A stretch of DNA of 64,000 nucleotides. Origin: an uncultured Clostridia bacterium. Lineage in GTDB: Bacteria; Bacillota; Clostridia; Lachnospirales; CAG-274. A model generated the notes under the pieces. The model worked only from the letters and a program-made list of their open reading frames with translations, did not search any database and had not been told where the DNA came from. The stretch lies in the NCBI GenBank assembly GCA_944381435.1, contig CALWLD010000002.1, positions 1-64,000 of the forward strand. The letters are read 5' to 3'. A program made the translations under genes and the position numbers. This document shows, piece by piece, positions 1 to 8,371 of this stretch; the first letter of the stretch is position 1, and each line of letters opens with the position of its first letter.

Positions 1-1
1 T

Positions 2-115
2 TTTTTTTTTAATGATAGTAATATTTATAAAGTTATAGGTTTAGAGTTTTTTGATAAAGCTGAAAGAATAAAAGAATTTGAAGAGGCTATTAGTAATTTA
101 ATTAAAAATATATAG
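2..115 (+). CDS. C-terminal fragment of an unidentified protein
   Basis: The frame is open from the window edge to a TAG at 113-115 and gives the last 37 residues of a protein. The tail is rich in Glu and Lys and looks helical. There is no start codon in the window and no recognisable motif, so function cannot be assigned. A strong hairpin terminator follows within about 55 bases on the same strand, which supports this being the real end of a gene. Confidence 0.5.
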   Translation, partial: FFFNDSNIYKVIGLEFFDKAERIKEFEEAISNLIKNI

Positions 116-168
116 ATAAATTTATAAAAATTTATTATAGTTTAAAATATGATATTTATCAATAATAT

Positions 169-206
169 AAAAAGAACATTAATTTTTATGATTAGTGTTC
201 TTTTTT
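169..206 (+). terminator. Rho-independent terminator after the 5' partial gene
   Basis: A 14-bp stem (170-183 paired with 191-204, one G-T pair) with a 7-nt loop runs into a T tract at 201-206. It lies between the partial gene and the promoter of the OLD-family gene. It also shows that the long upstream extension of the next reading frame (from 149) is not coding. Confidence 0.75.
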
Positions 207-215
207 GTATAAAAA

Positions 216-244
216 TTTACTTTAATGTAAAAAAATGCTATAAT
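216..244 (+). promoter_or_regulatory. gajA: Sigma-A-type promoter of the Gabija-like operon
   Basis: A -35 TTTACT (216-221) and a perfect -10 TATAAT (239-244) are separated by 17 bases. The promoter lies 34 bases ahead of the chosen ATG at 278 and directly downstream of the terminator, so the two defence genes form an independent transcription unit. Confidence 0.65.
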
Positions 245-277
245 ATGTATTATATATTTTTATATAGGAGGTATTAT

Positions 278-2383
278 ATGTATTTAAAAAGTATTGAAAT
301 TAAAAATTTTAGAAAGTTTTATCACAGCAATAAGGTTGAATTTGTTTATAATGATAAATGTAATTCTGATGATTATGAAATAGATATTTCTGCTATTACA
401 ACTTTAATAGTTGGTAAAAATAATACAGGCAAAACAACAATAGTAGAGGGATTAGATAAAATAATTAATAATAATAAATTTTGCTCAACAGATTTTAATT
501 TTAATTATCTAAATGAATGTATAGATAATGGAATTGATAATAATATTCCATTTATAGAGTTTAAAATAACAATAGATATAGACTTAAACAAAGATATCTT
601 TAATAATCTATTACCTATTATAGATTTTGGATTTATAAAACAAAATATTGATAATGATAAAGTAGAACAAACATTTTTTATTAGATGGCAAGTAAAAGAA
701 ACAGAAGCTTTTATTGATTTATATAAAAAGAAGACAAGTAAAAAGGATAAAAATATATCAGTATTATTAAATGTTATTGAAGAATCAGAATATGAATTAA
801 AATATTACAAAACAGAAAAAGATGATAAACCTATAAAAGATTTTAAATTAAACGATTTAATTGAATTAAAACCTATAAGTGCTAATAATTTAAAAACAGA
901 TAATTGCTTAACAAAAGCTTTTAGTAAAATAATACTATATAAATATAATGAGTTAAAACAAAATAATGAAATTCAAGATAAAATAGATAATGCTAATGAA
1001 AGTATTACTCAATTAATAGAAAAAAATATTTCATCTGAAGTAAATAAAAATTTGAGTGTTTTTGGAAATAAATTTCAAGTTGCATTAAAATCAGATGTAG
1101 AATTTAAAGATTTAATTAGCAGTTTAACAAAATATGAGTTTAAAGAAGCAGAAAATAATATACCAGAAAATCAATTTGGACTTGGGTATACTAATCTTAT
1201 TATGATTATAGCAAAAATAATAGATTATGTAGAAGCATCTGAAAAATCATTTGATAGTAATATAAATTTAATATCAATAGAAGAGCCTGAAGTTTATATG
1301 CATCCACAAATGCAAGAGCTTTTAATTAAAAATATTGAAAGTATGATACAAAGTATATTTGAAAATAAAAATAAAAAATTAAATTTACAAATAATAATAA
1401 CTACACACTTATCTCATATTTTGAATAGTAAAATTCATTTTGGAAATAGTTTTAATAATATTAATTATATTACTAATACTAATAATTACATAGAAGTGAT
1501 AAAATTATCAGATGAAAAAATAAAAAGCTGTATTAGAAATGAAAAAAGTAAAAATAAAAAAGAAAAAACGCTTAATTATATAAAGAAATATGTTAAATAT
1601 AAATTTTCTGAATTATTTTTTTCAGATGCAGTAATTTTAGTAGAAGGTGTTACAGAGGAAGTTTTATTAAATTATTATTTATCAAAAGATGAAAAATTAA
1701 TGAAATATTATATTTCTATTTTTAATGTTAATGGAGCATACTCACATATTTATCATAGTCTTTTAGAAATATTGAAAGTGCCAGCACTAATAATTACAGA
1801 CTTAGATATAGAAAGAGAAAAAGAAGAAATAGAAATTATAAAAAAAGATGGTACTAAAAAGACAAAAACAGTAAATAGCTTAAAACAAATAAAAGATATT
1901 ATTGGTAAGAAAACTACTAATGAAAGCTTAAAATATTATGTTAAAAATTTATTTAGTATAGAAAATGATATTAATAATATTTTTGATGAAAATGACAAAT
2001 TTAAAAAATCTATCGAAAAACCTTTAATTAAAGATAATATAATATTTACTTGCCAAAATAAAGTAGAAGGATTTTATCCTAGTAGTTTAGAAGAGGCTAT
2101 ATTTTTAGAAAATTATGATAAAGAAAGTTTAATAGAGGTTTTTAAAGTGTTATTTCCAGATTTGTATAGTTCTTATTTAGAAGATTGTAAAATAAAAATA
2201 AATATAAATAAATCTTATGAAATACAATATAAAATTAATGAAAATAAGAAAAAAAGTGAATTTGCAAATAAATTATTAATGTATATGATAGATAATGAAG
2301 ATAACGATTTTATTATACCTAAATACATTGAAGAAGGGTTAAATGAATTATTAAATAAATTGGAAGGAGTACAAAATGAATAA
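278..2383 (+). CDS. gajA: OLD-family ATPase/TOPRIM nuclease, Gabija GajA-like
   Basis: The protein has 701 residues. The ATG at 278 is chosen over upstream in-frame codons because a strong AGGAGG-like site sits before it and the upstream part overlaps a terminator and promoter. Visible parts are an ABC/SMC-like ATPase with Walker A GKNNTGKT (residues about 46-53), a Walker B-like IEEPE followed by YMHP (about 334-343), a TTH switch motif, then a TOPRIM domain with the VEG glutamate motif (about 454) and the DLD acidic pair (about 507). This is the OLD architecture. An adjoining UvrD-like gene defines class 2 OLD, the family that includes Gabija GajA, which in characterised systems nicks phage DNA when nucleotides are depleted. 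It is longer than the roughly 580-residue type GajA, so a related subtype is possible. Confidence 0.78.
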   Translation: MYLKSIEIKNFRKFYHSNKVEFVYNDKCNSDDYEIDISAITTLIVGKNNTGKTTIVEGLDKIINNNKFCSTDFNFNYLNECIDNGIDNNIPFIEFKITIDIDLNKDIFNNLLPIIDFGFIKQNIDNDKVEQTFFIRWQVKETEAFIDLYKKKTSKKDKNISVLLNVIEESEYELKYYKTEKDDKPIKDFKLNDLIELKPISANNLKTDNCLTKAFSKIILYKYNELKQNNEIQDKIDNANESITQLIEKNISSEVNKNLSVFGNKFQVALKSDVEFKDLISSLTKYEFKEAENNIPENQFGLGYTNLIMIIAKIIDYVEASEKSFDSNINLISIEEPEVYMHPQMQELLIKNIESMIQSIFENKNKKLNLQIIITTHLSHILNSKIHFGNSFNNINYITNTNNYIEVIKLSDEKIKSCIRNEKSKNKKEKTLNYIKKYVKYKFSELFFSDAVILVEGVTEEVLLNYYLSKDEKLMKYYISIFNVNGAYSHIYHSLLEILKVPALIITDLDIEREKEEIEIIKKDGTKKTKTVNSLKQIKDIIGKKTTNESLKYYVKNLFSIENDINNIFDENDKFKKSIEKPLIKDNIIFTCQNKVEGFYPSSLEEAIFLENYDKESLIEVFKVLFPDLYSSYLEDCKIKININKSYEIQYKINENKKKSEFANKLLMYMIDNEDNDFIIPKYIEEGLNELLNKLEGVQNE

Positions 2384-4394
2384 TATTTGTGATGAGAAAT
2401 TAAAACAAGAAGAAGAAATTCTGCAACAAATTTATGATTGTATAAAAAAACAAGAATGCTTTATATTTAATGCAGGGGCTGGAGCTGGGAAAACATATTC
2501 TTTAATAAAAGCTTTAAAATACAGTATAGATATATATGGATCTTTGTTTAATAGATATAATCAAAAAATTATGTGTATAACATACACTAATGTAGCTAAA
2601 GATGAAGTTAAAGAACGTTTAGGAAAAACAAATATTGTTGAAGTATCTACAATTCATCAAAAACTTTGGGATATAATAAAAGATTATCAAAATCAACTTT
2701 TAGAGTTACATAAAGAAAAATTAGAAAATTGTATTGAAGAGTTAGATCTAGAAACAAAAGAAAGTAAAGTATGTAAAGATTTTAGTAATACTCAATTTGA
2801 AAATTTTAAAATTACTTGCGAAAATGCAGAGGATATAGTTTATAAAAATTATAATGAGAGTGCTGAAAATTTTAGAAAAAATGTAAAAAATTTTTTTATA
2901 AATTATGAAAATGTTCTAAAGAATATAGGAGATTTTAAAAAAATAGTAAATAACTTTAAAAATATAAGAAACTATAAAAAAGCTTTAGATGACTTAAACA
3001 ATAATGAAAATATTTATATAGAGTATGACCCAATAATACCTAATGATAGACTAGAAAAATTTAAAATAAGTCACGATACACTAATAGAATATAGTAAGAA
3101 GATAATAGAAAAAAATGATTTGATAAAAAGGATAATTATTGATAAATATCCTATAATATTTATAGACGAATATCAAGATACATTAGTTGATGTTATAAAT
3201 ATTTTAAAAGAACTTAAAGATTATTCAAAAATTATAGAAAGAAGCTTTATTATAGGTTATTTTGGAGATTCAGCACAAAATATATATGATAAAGGTGTTG
3301 GAGAAATAGCTGATAAAAACAATTATAAACTTGTAGAAAAGAAATTTAATAGACGTTCTAGAACTCAAATTATAGATGTTTGTAATAATATTAGAAATGA
3401 TGATTTAAAGCAAGAAACAATATATAATAACTTTAATGATGGAAATGTTGAGTTTTACTTTAAAGATAAAGAAAATTTTGAAACTTTTGAAGAAGTTTTA
3501 AAATACTATAAAAATACATACAACATATCAAAAGATAATCCTGTTCATTGTTTATTATTAAAAAATGAAATGATAGCAGAAAAATCTGGATTTAAAGAAG
3601 TTTTTGATTTTTTTAATAAAAGTAATTATTATAAAAGAAATTATAATAAATTAGGAGAAGAATTATTATCAAATGATAAGGAAAAGTTGGGAGCAGTTTC
3701 TAAAATATTATATGAAATATTAAAATTAAAAAATGAAATGAAAAATGAAAATAGTTTATTAAAAGATTTTTATAAACCTAGTCAATTAAAAGAAATTAAT
3801 AAACTTCCATTAAAAGAAATAAAAAAATTAAATGATATTATATCTAATGTAGAGATAGATAATTTGAAAGATTATTTAGAATTTTTATTTAAACATAAAA
3901 CAAATAGTGAAAGTATGTTATTTAAATATGCAGTTAATAATTTGTTTGAAAATATTTTAGAAGTTAAAAGTATTGAAGAATTAAAAGCTGAAATAATACA
4001 AAATTTAAGATTAGAAGATAATGAAGAGTATATAAATACACTACTTGAAATAGATATACATATTTTAGATAATTGGTATAATTATATATCACAAAATTAT
4101 ACTGGAGATGAAATATACCGTACAATACATAGTACAAAAGGGTTGGAGTTTGATAATGTATTAATATTATTACAAGATAATTTTGCAAATAAGAAAGATT
4201 ATTTTAGAAAATATTTTGAAAATATTAATAAAAAAGATTTAGGAATAGACTTGAAAAAAAGAAAAAATTTATTTTATGTAGCTTGTTCTAGAGCTAAAAA
4301 GAATTTAGTAATTTTTTATGATATTTTAGAGGAAAATAATGAGGCTAGAAATAATTTAGAGCAAAATATTAAAAATTTTTTAGAATTATTATAA
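2376..4394 (+). CDS. gajB: UvrD/PcrA-like SF1 helicase, Gabija GajB-like
   Basis: The protein has 672 residues and overlaps the gajA-like gene by 8 bases, with its binding site inside that gene, so translation is probably coupled. SF1A helicase motifs appear in order: motif I GAGAGKT (34-40), motif Ia TYTNVAKDEV, motif II FIDEYQDT (about 262-269), motif III GDSAQNIY, motif IV with RRS, motif V HSTKGLEFDNV (about 584-594) and motif VI YVACSRAKKNL (about 635-645). In Gabija the partner GajB hydrolyses nucleotides, senses DNA ends and activates GajA. It is longer than the roughly 500-residue type GajB, with an extra Lys/Glu-rich middle part. Mobile-element context fits a defence cargo. Confidence 0.78.
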   Translation: MNNICDEKLKQEEEILQQIYDCIKKQECFIFNAGAGAGKTYSLIKALKYSIDIYGSLFNRYNQKIMCITYTNVAKDEVKERLGKTNIVEVSTIHQKLWDIIKDYQNQLLELHKEKLENCIEELDLETKESKVCKDFSNTQFENFKITCENAEDIVYKNYNESAENFRKNVKNFFINYENVLKNIGDFKKIVNNFKNIRNYKKALDDLNNNENIYIEYDPIIPNDRLEKFKISHDTLIEYSKKIIEKNDLIKRIIIDKYPIIFIDEYQDTLVDVINILKELKDYSKIIERSFIIGYFGDSAQNIYDKGVGEIADKNNYKLVEKKFNRRSRTQIIDVCNNIRNDDLKQETIYNNFNDGNVEFYFKDKENFETFEEVLKYYKNTYNISKDNPVHCLLLKNEMIAEKSGFKEVFDFFNKSNYYKRNYNKLGEELLSNDKEKLGAVSKILYEILKLKNEMKNENSLLKDFYKPSQLKEINKLPLKEIKKLNDIISNVEIDNLKDYLEFLFKHKTNSESMLFKYAVNNLFENILEVKSIEELKAEIIQNLRLEDNEEYINTLLEIDIHILDNWYNYISQNYTGDEIYRTIHSTKGLEFDNVLILLQDNFANKKDYFRKYFENINKKDLGIDLKKRKNLFYVACSRAKKNLVIFYDILEENNEARNNLEQNIKNFLELL

Positions 4395-4519
4395 AGATAA
4401 TGGTGTATACAACTTATTATAAAAATAGTATTAATTCTTGTATTTATATTGAAAAAATAGAGATAATATCCTTATATAAGTATATAATTACTCTATTATT
4501 TATGTAAGGAGGGTTAAAA

Positions 4520-5102
<583 letters not shown>

Positions 5103-5105
5103 TAC

Positions 5106-5138
5106 ATAAAAGGACAAAAAGTATACTTTTTGTCCTTT
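5106..5138 (+). terminator. Perfect 30-bp palindrome after the resolvase, likely bidirectional terminator
   Basis: Positions 5109-5138 form a perfect 30-bp inverted repeat centred on GTATAC, starting 6 bases after the resolvase stop and followed by a T-rich stretch. It can fold as a terminator in either direction. Bases 5106-5132 recur exactly at 5243-5269, so this is also one copy of a 27-bp direct repeat. Confidence 0.55.
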
Positions 5139-5146
5139 ATTTTTGT

Positions 5147-5164
5147 ATAGTAAAATTTTACTAT
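5147..5164. repeat. 18-bp AT-rich palindrome
   Basis: ATAGTAAAATTTTACTAT is a perfect palindrome between the two copies of the 27-bp repeat. It could be an operator or part of a recombination site for the adjacent resolvase. Nothing in the sequence decides which. Confidence 0.35.
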
Positions 5165-5242
5165 AGTTATCATAATATTACATTAATATTTATAAAAAGT
5201 CAATAAAAAATTATAAAAATGTATAATATTCTAAATAATTTT

Positions 5243-5269
5243 ATAAAAGGACAAAAAGTATACTTTTTG
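5243..5269 (+). repeat. Second copy of the 27-bp repeat in the WG-protein leader
   Basis: This is identical to 5106-5132. Here the right arm is altered after 5269 (GCCTTG instead of GTCCTT), so the hairpin is imperfect. It lies 21 bases before the ATG at 5291, partly over the region that precedes the ribosome binding site, and could influence expression of the first WG-repeat gene. Confidence 0.5.
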
Positions 5270-5290
5270 CCTTGTTTATGAAGGAGTGTT

Positions 5291-6562
5291 ATGAAAAGAA
5301 AATTAATTTTAAGTTTATCGTTTATGTTAACATTAACAGGGGGTATAAACGTATCGATTGAAAAAAGTTATGCATCAGACAATGAAATTACAGAGTTAGC
5401 AAAAAGTTTAAAAGAAACTGCTAATAAGATTATACCAAATAGCAGTTTAATTAAGTATGTAAATGATACACTTGTATTTTTTAATGGAGAACAAGTTACA
5501 GATTTAAACATTTATAATTATAATAACTCAACTTATTTACCGCTTAGAGCTATTGGAGATTTACTTGGAGCTAAAGTTAATTGGTTTGCAGAAGATATGG
5601 TTGCACAGGTATCTTTAGATAACACGCAAATAGAAGTGTTAAATAACACGAATACCGTTGTCGTTAAAAAAGATGACAATATAGAAGAATCTAAAATAAC
5701 AGCTAATTCTAACGGACAAAGCGTAGATTTACCTGCGTTAAATATTGGAGGTAGCATATATTTACCTCTTAGATATATATCAGAAACACTTGGCGTAAAT
5801 ATAGATTATACATCAAATCACGAAAAAACAGGTGTTAAAACTATTGAAATATATAAAGGTAATAAGCCAGAGCTTAATTATGTAAGGGATATACCGTTGT
5901 TTCCAGTTATGGTAGAAAGTACAGGTAATGGTTGGGGTTATTATGGTTTTATAGATAACACAGGTAAGTTAGTTATACCTAAAGTAGAGAATTCAATGAT
6001 GTTAGTAGCACCAGAATTTTCAGAGGGACTTGCAGATGTATATAATGGTACTGGTAGTTATCATTATTTTATAGATAAAACAGGTGAATTAGCATTTCCT
6101 CATAAGTTTGGTTTTGCAAGAAATTTTAGTGAAGGTTTAGCTGCGGTAAAAAATAACAATTTTAAATGGGGATATATAGATAAAACAGGTAAACTTGTAA
6201 TTCCAAGTAAATATGATGGATATGATGAAAATCGTAATTTTAGTGAAGGACTTGCTCAAATTTTAGATGAAAAAACGGGTAAAGTTGGATATATAGATAA
6301 AACAGGAAAGATAGTTATTCCTTGTCAATTTGATTCAGGAGGTTCATTTAAAGAAGGACTAGCTAAAGTAACTAGAGGGGACAATATTGATAATTCTGAA
6401 TATGGATATATAGATAAAACAGGAAAAATTGTTATTCCATATATAAAAGCTAGTCATACATCTGATTTTCAGAATGGACTTGCACTTATTACTACTCCTG
6501 AAAAAAGTTACTATATAGATAAAACAGGTAAAAAAGTATCAGATTACTATATTTGTAAATAA
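5291..6562 (+). CDS. Secreted WG-repeat protein with N-terminal copper-amine-oxidase-like stalk domain
   Basis: The protein has 423 residues with a signal peptide ending near the Tyr-Ala-Ser at residues 27-29. Residues about 55-175 form the copper amine oxidase N-terminal-like fold, a stalk domain that is not an enzyme, recognised by two copies of a YLPLR motif followed by LG. Residues about 190-423 hold about six WG repeats with the core YIDKTGK.VIP and FSEGLA. WG repeats are thought to form beta-propeller-like or solenoid surfaces; ligands are generally unknown. An AAGGAGTG site precedes the ATG. It is the first of three consecutive secreted WG-repeat genes, probably cotranscribed. It probably acts at the cell surface; no catalytic residues are visible. 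Confidence 0.8.
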   Translation: MKRKLILSLSFMLTLTGGINVSIEKSYASDNEITELAKSLKETANKIIPNSSLIKYVNDTLVFFNGEQVTDLNIYNYNNSTYLPLRAIGDLLGAKVNWFAEDMVAQVSLDNTQIEVLNNTNTVVVKKDDNIEESKITANSNGQSVDLPALNIGGSIYLPLRYISETLGVNIDYTSNHEKTGVKTIEIYKGNKPELNYVRDIPLFPVMVESTGNGWGYYGFIDNTGKLVIPKVENSMMLVAPEFSEGLADVYNGTGSYHYFIDKTGELAFPHKFGFARNFSEGLAAVKNNNFKWGYIDKTGKLVIPSKYDGYDENRNFSEGLAQILDEKTGKVGYIDKTGKIVIPCQFDSGGSFKEGLAKVTRGDNIDNSEYGYIDKTGKIVIPYIKASHTSDFQNGLALITTPEKSYYIDKTGKKVSDYYICK

Positions 6563-6606
6563 TTAAAATTATTTAATAAATCATAAATTAAAAAGGAGAA
6601 TTTAAA

Positions 6607-8328
6607 ATGAAAAGAAAAATTGTTTTAGGGTTAGTATGTTTATTTACTTTTACAGGAAGTATTGTTTGTACAAATACAAATAATCTTTATGCCGAAGTGA
6701 TTGGCGGTGGAACAGGTGAAGATTTTGCAGCATATCCAAATCATATAACAGTATCTGGTGTAGAAAATGGTAAATTTATAGAAGGATATCCAACAGGTAA
6801 AGTTAACAATGGACTTATTTGTATAAAAATAAGCAAAAATACTGCTGCTGATAGTTCTCCAGAATATAATCCAGTATATAGTTATGGTTATATAGATACA
6901 CAAGGTAAACTTGTAATACCAGATAAATATGAAGATGCTACTGACTTTGAAAATGGTGTTGCAGCAGTAAAATTAAATGGAAAATGGGGAGTTATTGATG
7001 TAAATGGTAAGCAAATAGTTCCTTTTAAATATGATGAAGCTTATTATTTTAATAACGGGGTATTAAGTTGTTCTTTAAATGGAAAATGGGGAGCTATTGA
7101 TAAAACTGGTAAAATTGTTATTCCATTTGAATATGATGATTTATATTTAAAAAGTGAAGATTTAATTGGCTTTAAAAAGAATGGCAAGTACGGTTTTATA
7201 GATACAAATAATAAAGTTGTTATTCAAAATAAATATGAAGATGTTATCAATTTTTCTGAAGGTATTGGTGGATACAAATTGAATGGTAAATGGGGGATTT
7301 TAGACAAAACAGGTAAAGAAATTATAAAACCTACATATGACACATTATCTATGACTAGCGAAGGTAAACTTGCAGTATCTTTAAATGGCAAATATGGTTT
7401 TATAGATAAAACAGGTAAAATTGTAATAGATTTACAATATGAAAAAGCATATAACTTTAGCGAAGGAAGAGCTGCTGTAGGCAAAACAAGACGAGTTTAT
7501 ACAGGTTATGTTGACGAAAATAACTTAGATAAATTTGATGATTATATTAAATATCAAATTAATTTTGCAGAAAATAATGCTGAATATGCTTATATAGGTA
7601 TAACGGATGTAGATAAAAAAGTTGATTTGATAGATTCTGAAGGTAATGATGTAAGCGAAGATTTTATGTTTGATATGTTATTATATGGATTTATTGATGA
7701 AAATGGGAATCAGGTAATACCTTATAAATATAGTGGTTTTACTCAATTTTCTGGTGGATTAGCAGGGGTAGAGTTATTTTATGAAGGACCTGCAAGTACA
7801 GCATTTTACATAGATAAAAATGGAAAAGTGAAAAATTTAGGGCTTGACAATATATGTGAATTTTCAGAAGGTTTATCATTTTCTCATGCATTAAACAGAC
7901 CAGATAAAATAATTATCACAAAAAATATGAATTATACAACTGAACAACAAACAGCATCTCCTACACAAAATAATAACCAAATAACAGTAAAACTAAATGG
8001 TAAAAAAATTGAATTTTCACAAAGCCCAACAGTGGAAAATGGCTATACATTAGTACCAATGAGAAATATATTTGAAGCTTTAGGAGCAGAAGTTTCTTGG
8101 GATCAAGCTACAAGAACAGTTACTGCAAAAAAATACGATAAAGAAATGAAAATAACAGTTGATAGCAAAGTAGCTAAAGTAAATGGTAGTGAATATCAGT
8201 TAGATGTACCAGCAAGAAATATAAATGGAAGTGTTTTAGTACCTCTTAGATTCATAGGAGAACAGTTAGGTGTAGATGTTAAGTGGGATGGTTCTACAAA
8301 AACTGTAATATTAACAACAAACTATTAA
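6607..8328 (+). CDS. Secreted WG-repeat protein with C-terminal copper-amine-oxidase-like stalk domain
   Basis: The protein has 573 residues with a signal peptide cleaved after about residue 29 (LYA). Residues about 70-420 carry WG repeats (KLNGKWG.ID.NGK units), and residues about 458-573 carry the copper amine oxidase N-terminal-like domain, with LVPMR and LVPLRF motifs. The domain order is the reverse of the gene before it. Its repeat block is clearly homologous to that of the following gene (shared NGKWGAID, GFKKN, FGFI/YGFI units), so these arose by duplication. It starts 44 bases after the previous stop with an AAGGAG site, consistent with an operon. Role inferred only: an extracytoplasmic scaffold or binding protein. 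Confidence 0.8.
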   Translation: MKRKIVLGLVCLFTFTGSIVCTNTNNLYAEVIGGGTGEDFAAYPNHITVSGVENGKFIEGYPTGKVNNGLICIKISKNTAADSSPEYNPVYSYGYIDTQGKLVIPDKYEDATDFENGVAAVKLNGKWGVIDVNGKQIVPFKYDEAYYFNNGVLSCSLNGKWGAIDKTGKIVIPFEYDDLYLKSEDLIGFKKNGKYGFIDTNNKVVIQNKYEDVINFSEGIGGYKLNGKWGILDKTGKEIIKPTYDTLSMTSEGKLAVSLNGKYGFIDKTGKIVIDLQYEKAYNFSEGRAAVGKTRRVYTGYVDENNLDKFDDYIKYQINFAENNAEYAYIGITDVDKKVDLIDSEGNDVSEDFMFDMLLYGFIDENGNQVIPYKYSGFTQFSGGLAGVELFYEGPASTAFYIDKNGKVKNLGLDNICEFSEGLSFSHALNRPDKIIITKNMNYTTEQQTASPTQNNNQITVKLNGKKIEFSQSPTVENGYTLVPMRNIFEALGAEVSWDQATRTVTAKKYDKEMKITVDSKVAKVNGSEYQLDVPARNINGSVLVPLRFIGEQLGVDVKWDGSTKTVILTTNY

Positions 8329-8371
8329 AATGTCAAGGTTAAAATAATTTATAATAGGAGAATTTATTTAA

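Noticed and set aside
149..277. Upstream extension of the OLD-family gene (43 extra residues)
   Set aside because: It runs through a terminator and the promoter, and the only good ribosome binding site precedes ATG 278.
5291..8328. Copper amine oxidase enzymes
   Set aside because: Only the short N-terminal stalk-like domain is present; the catalytic domain with its topaquinone site is missing.
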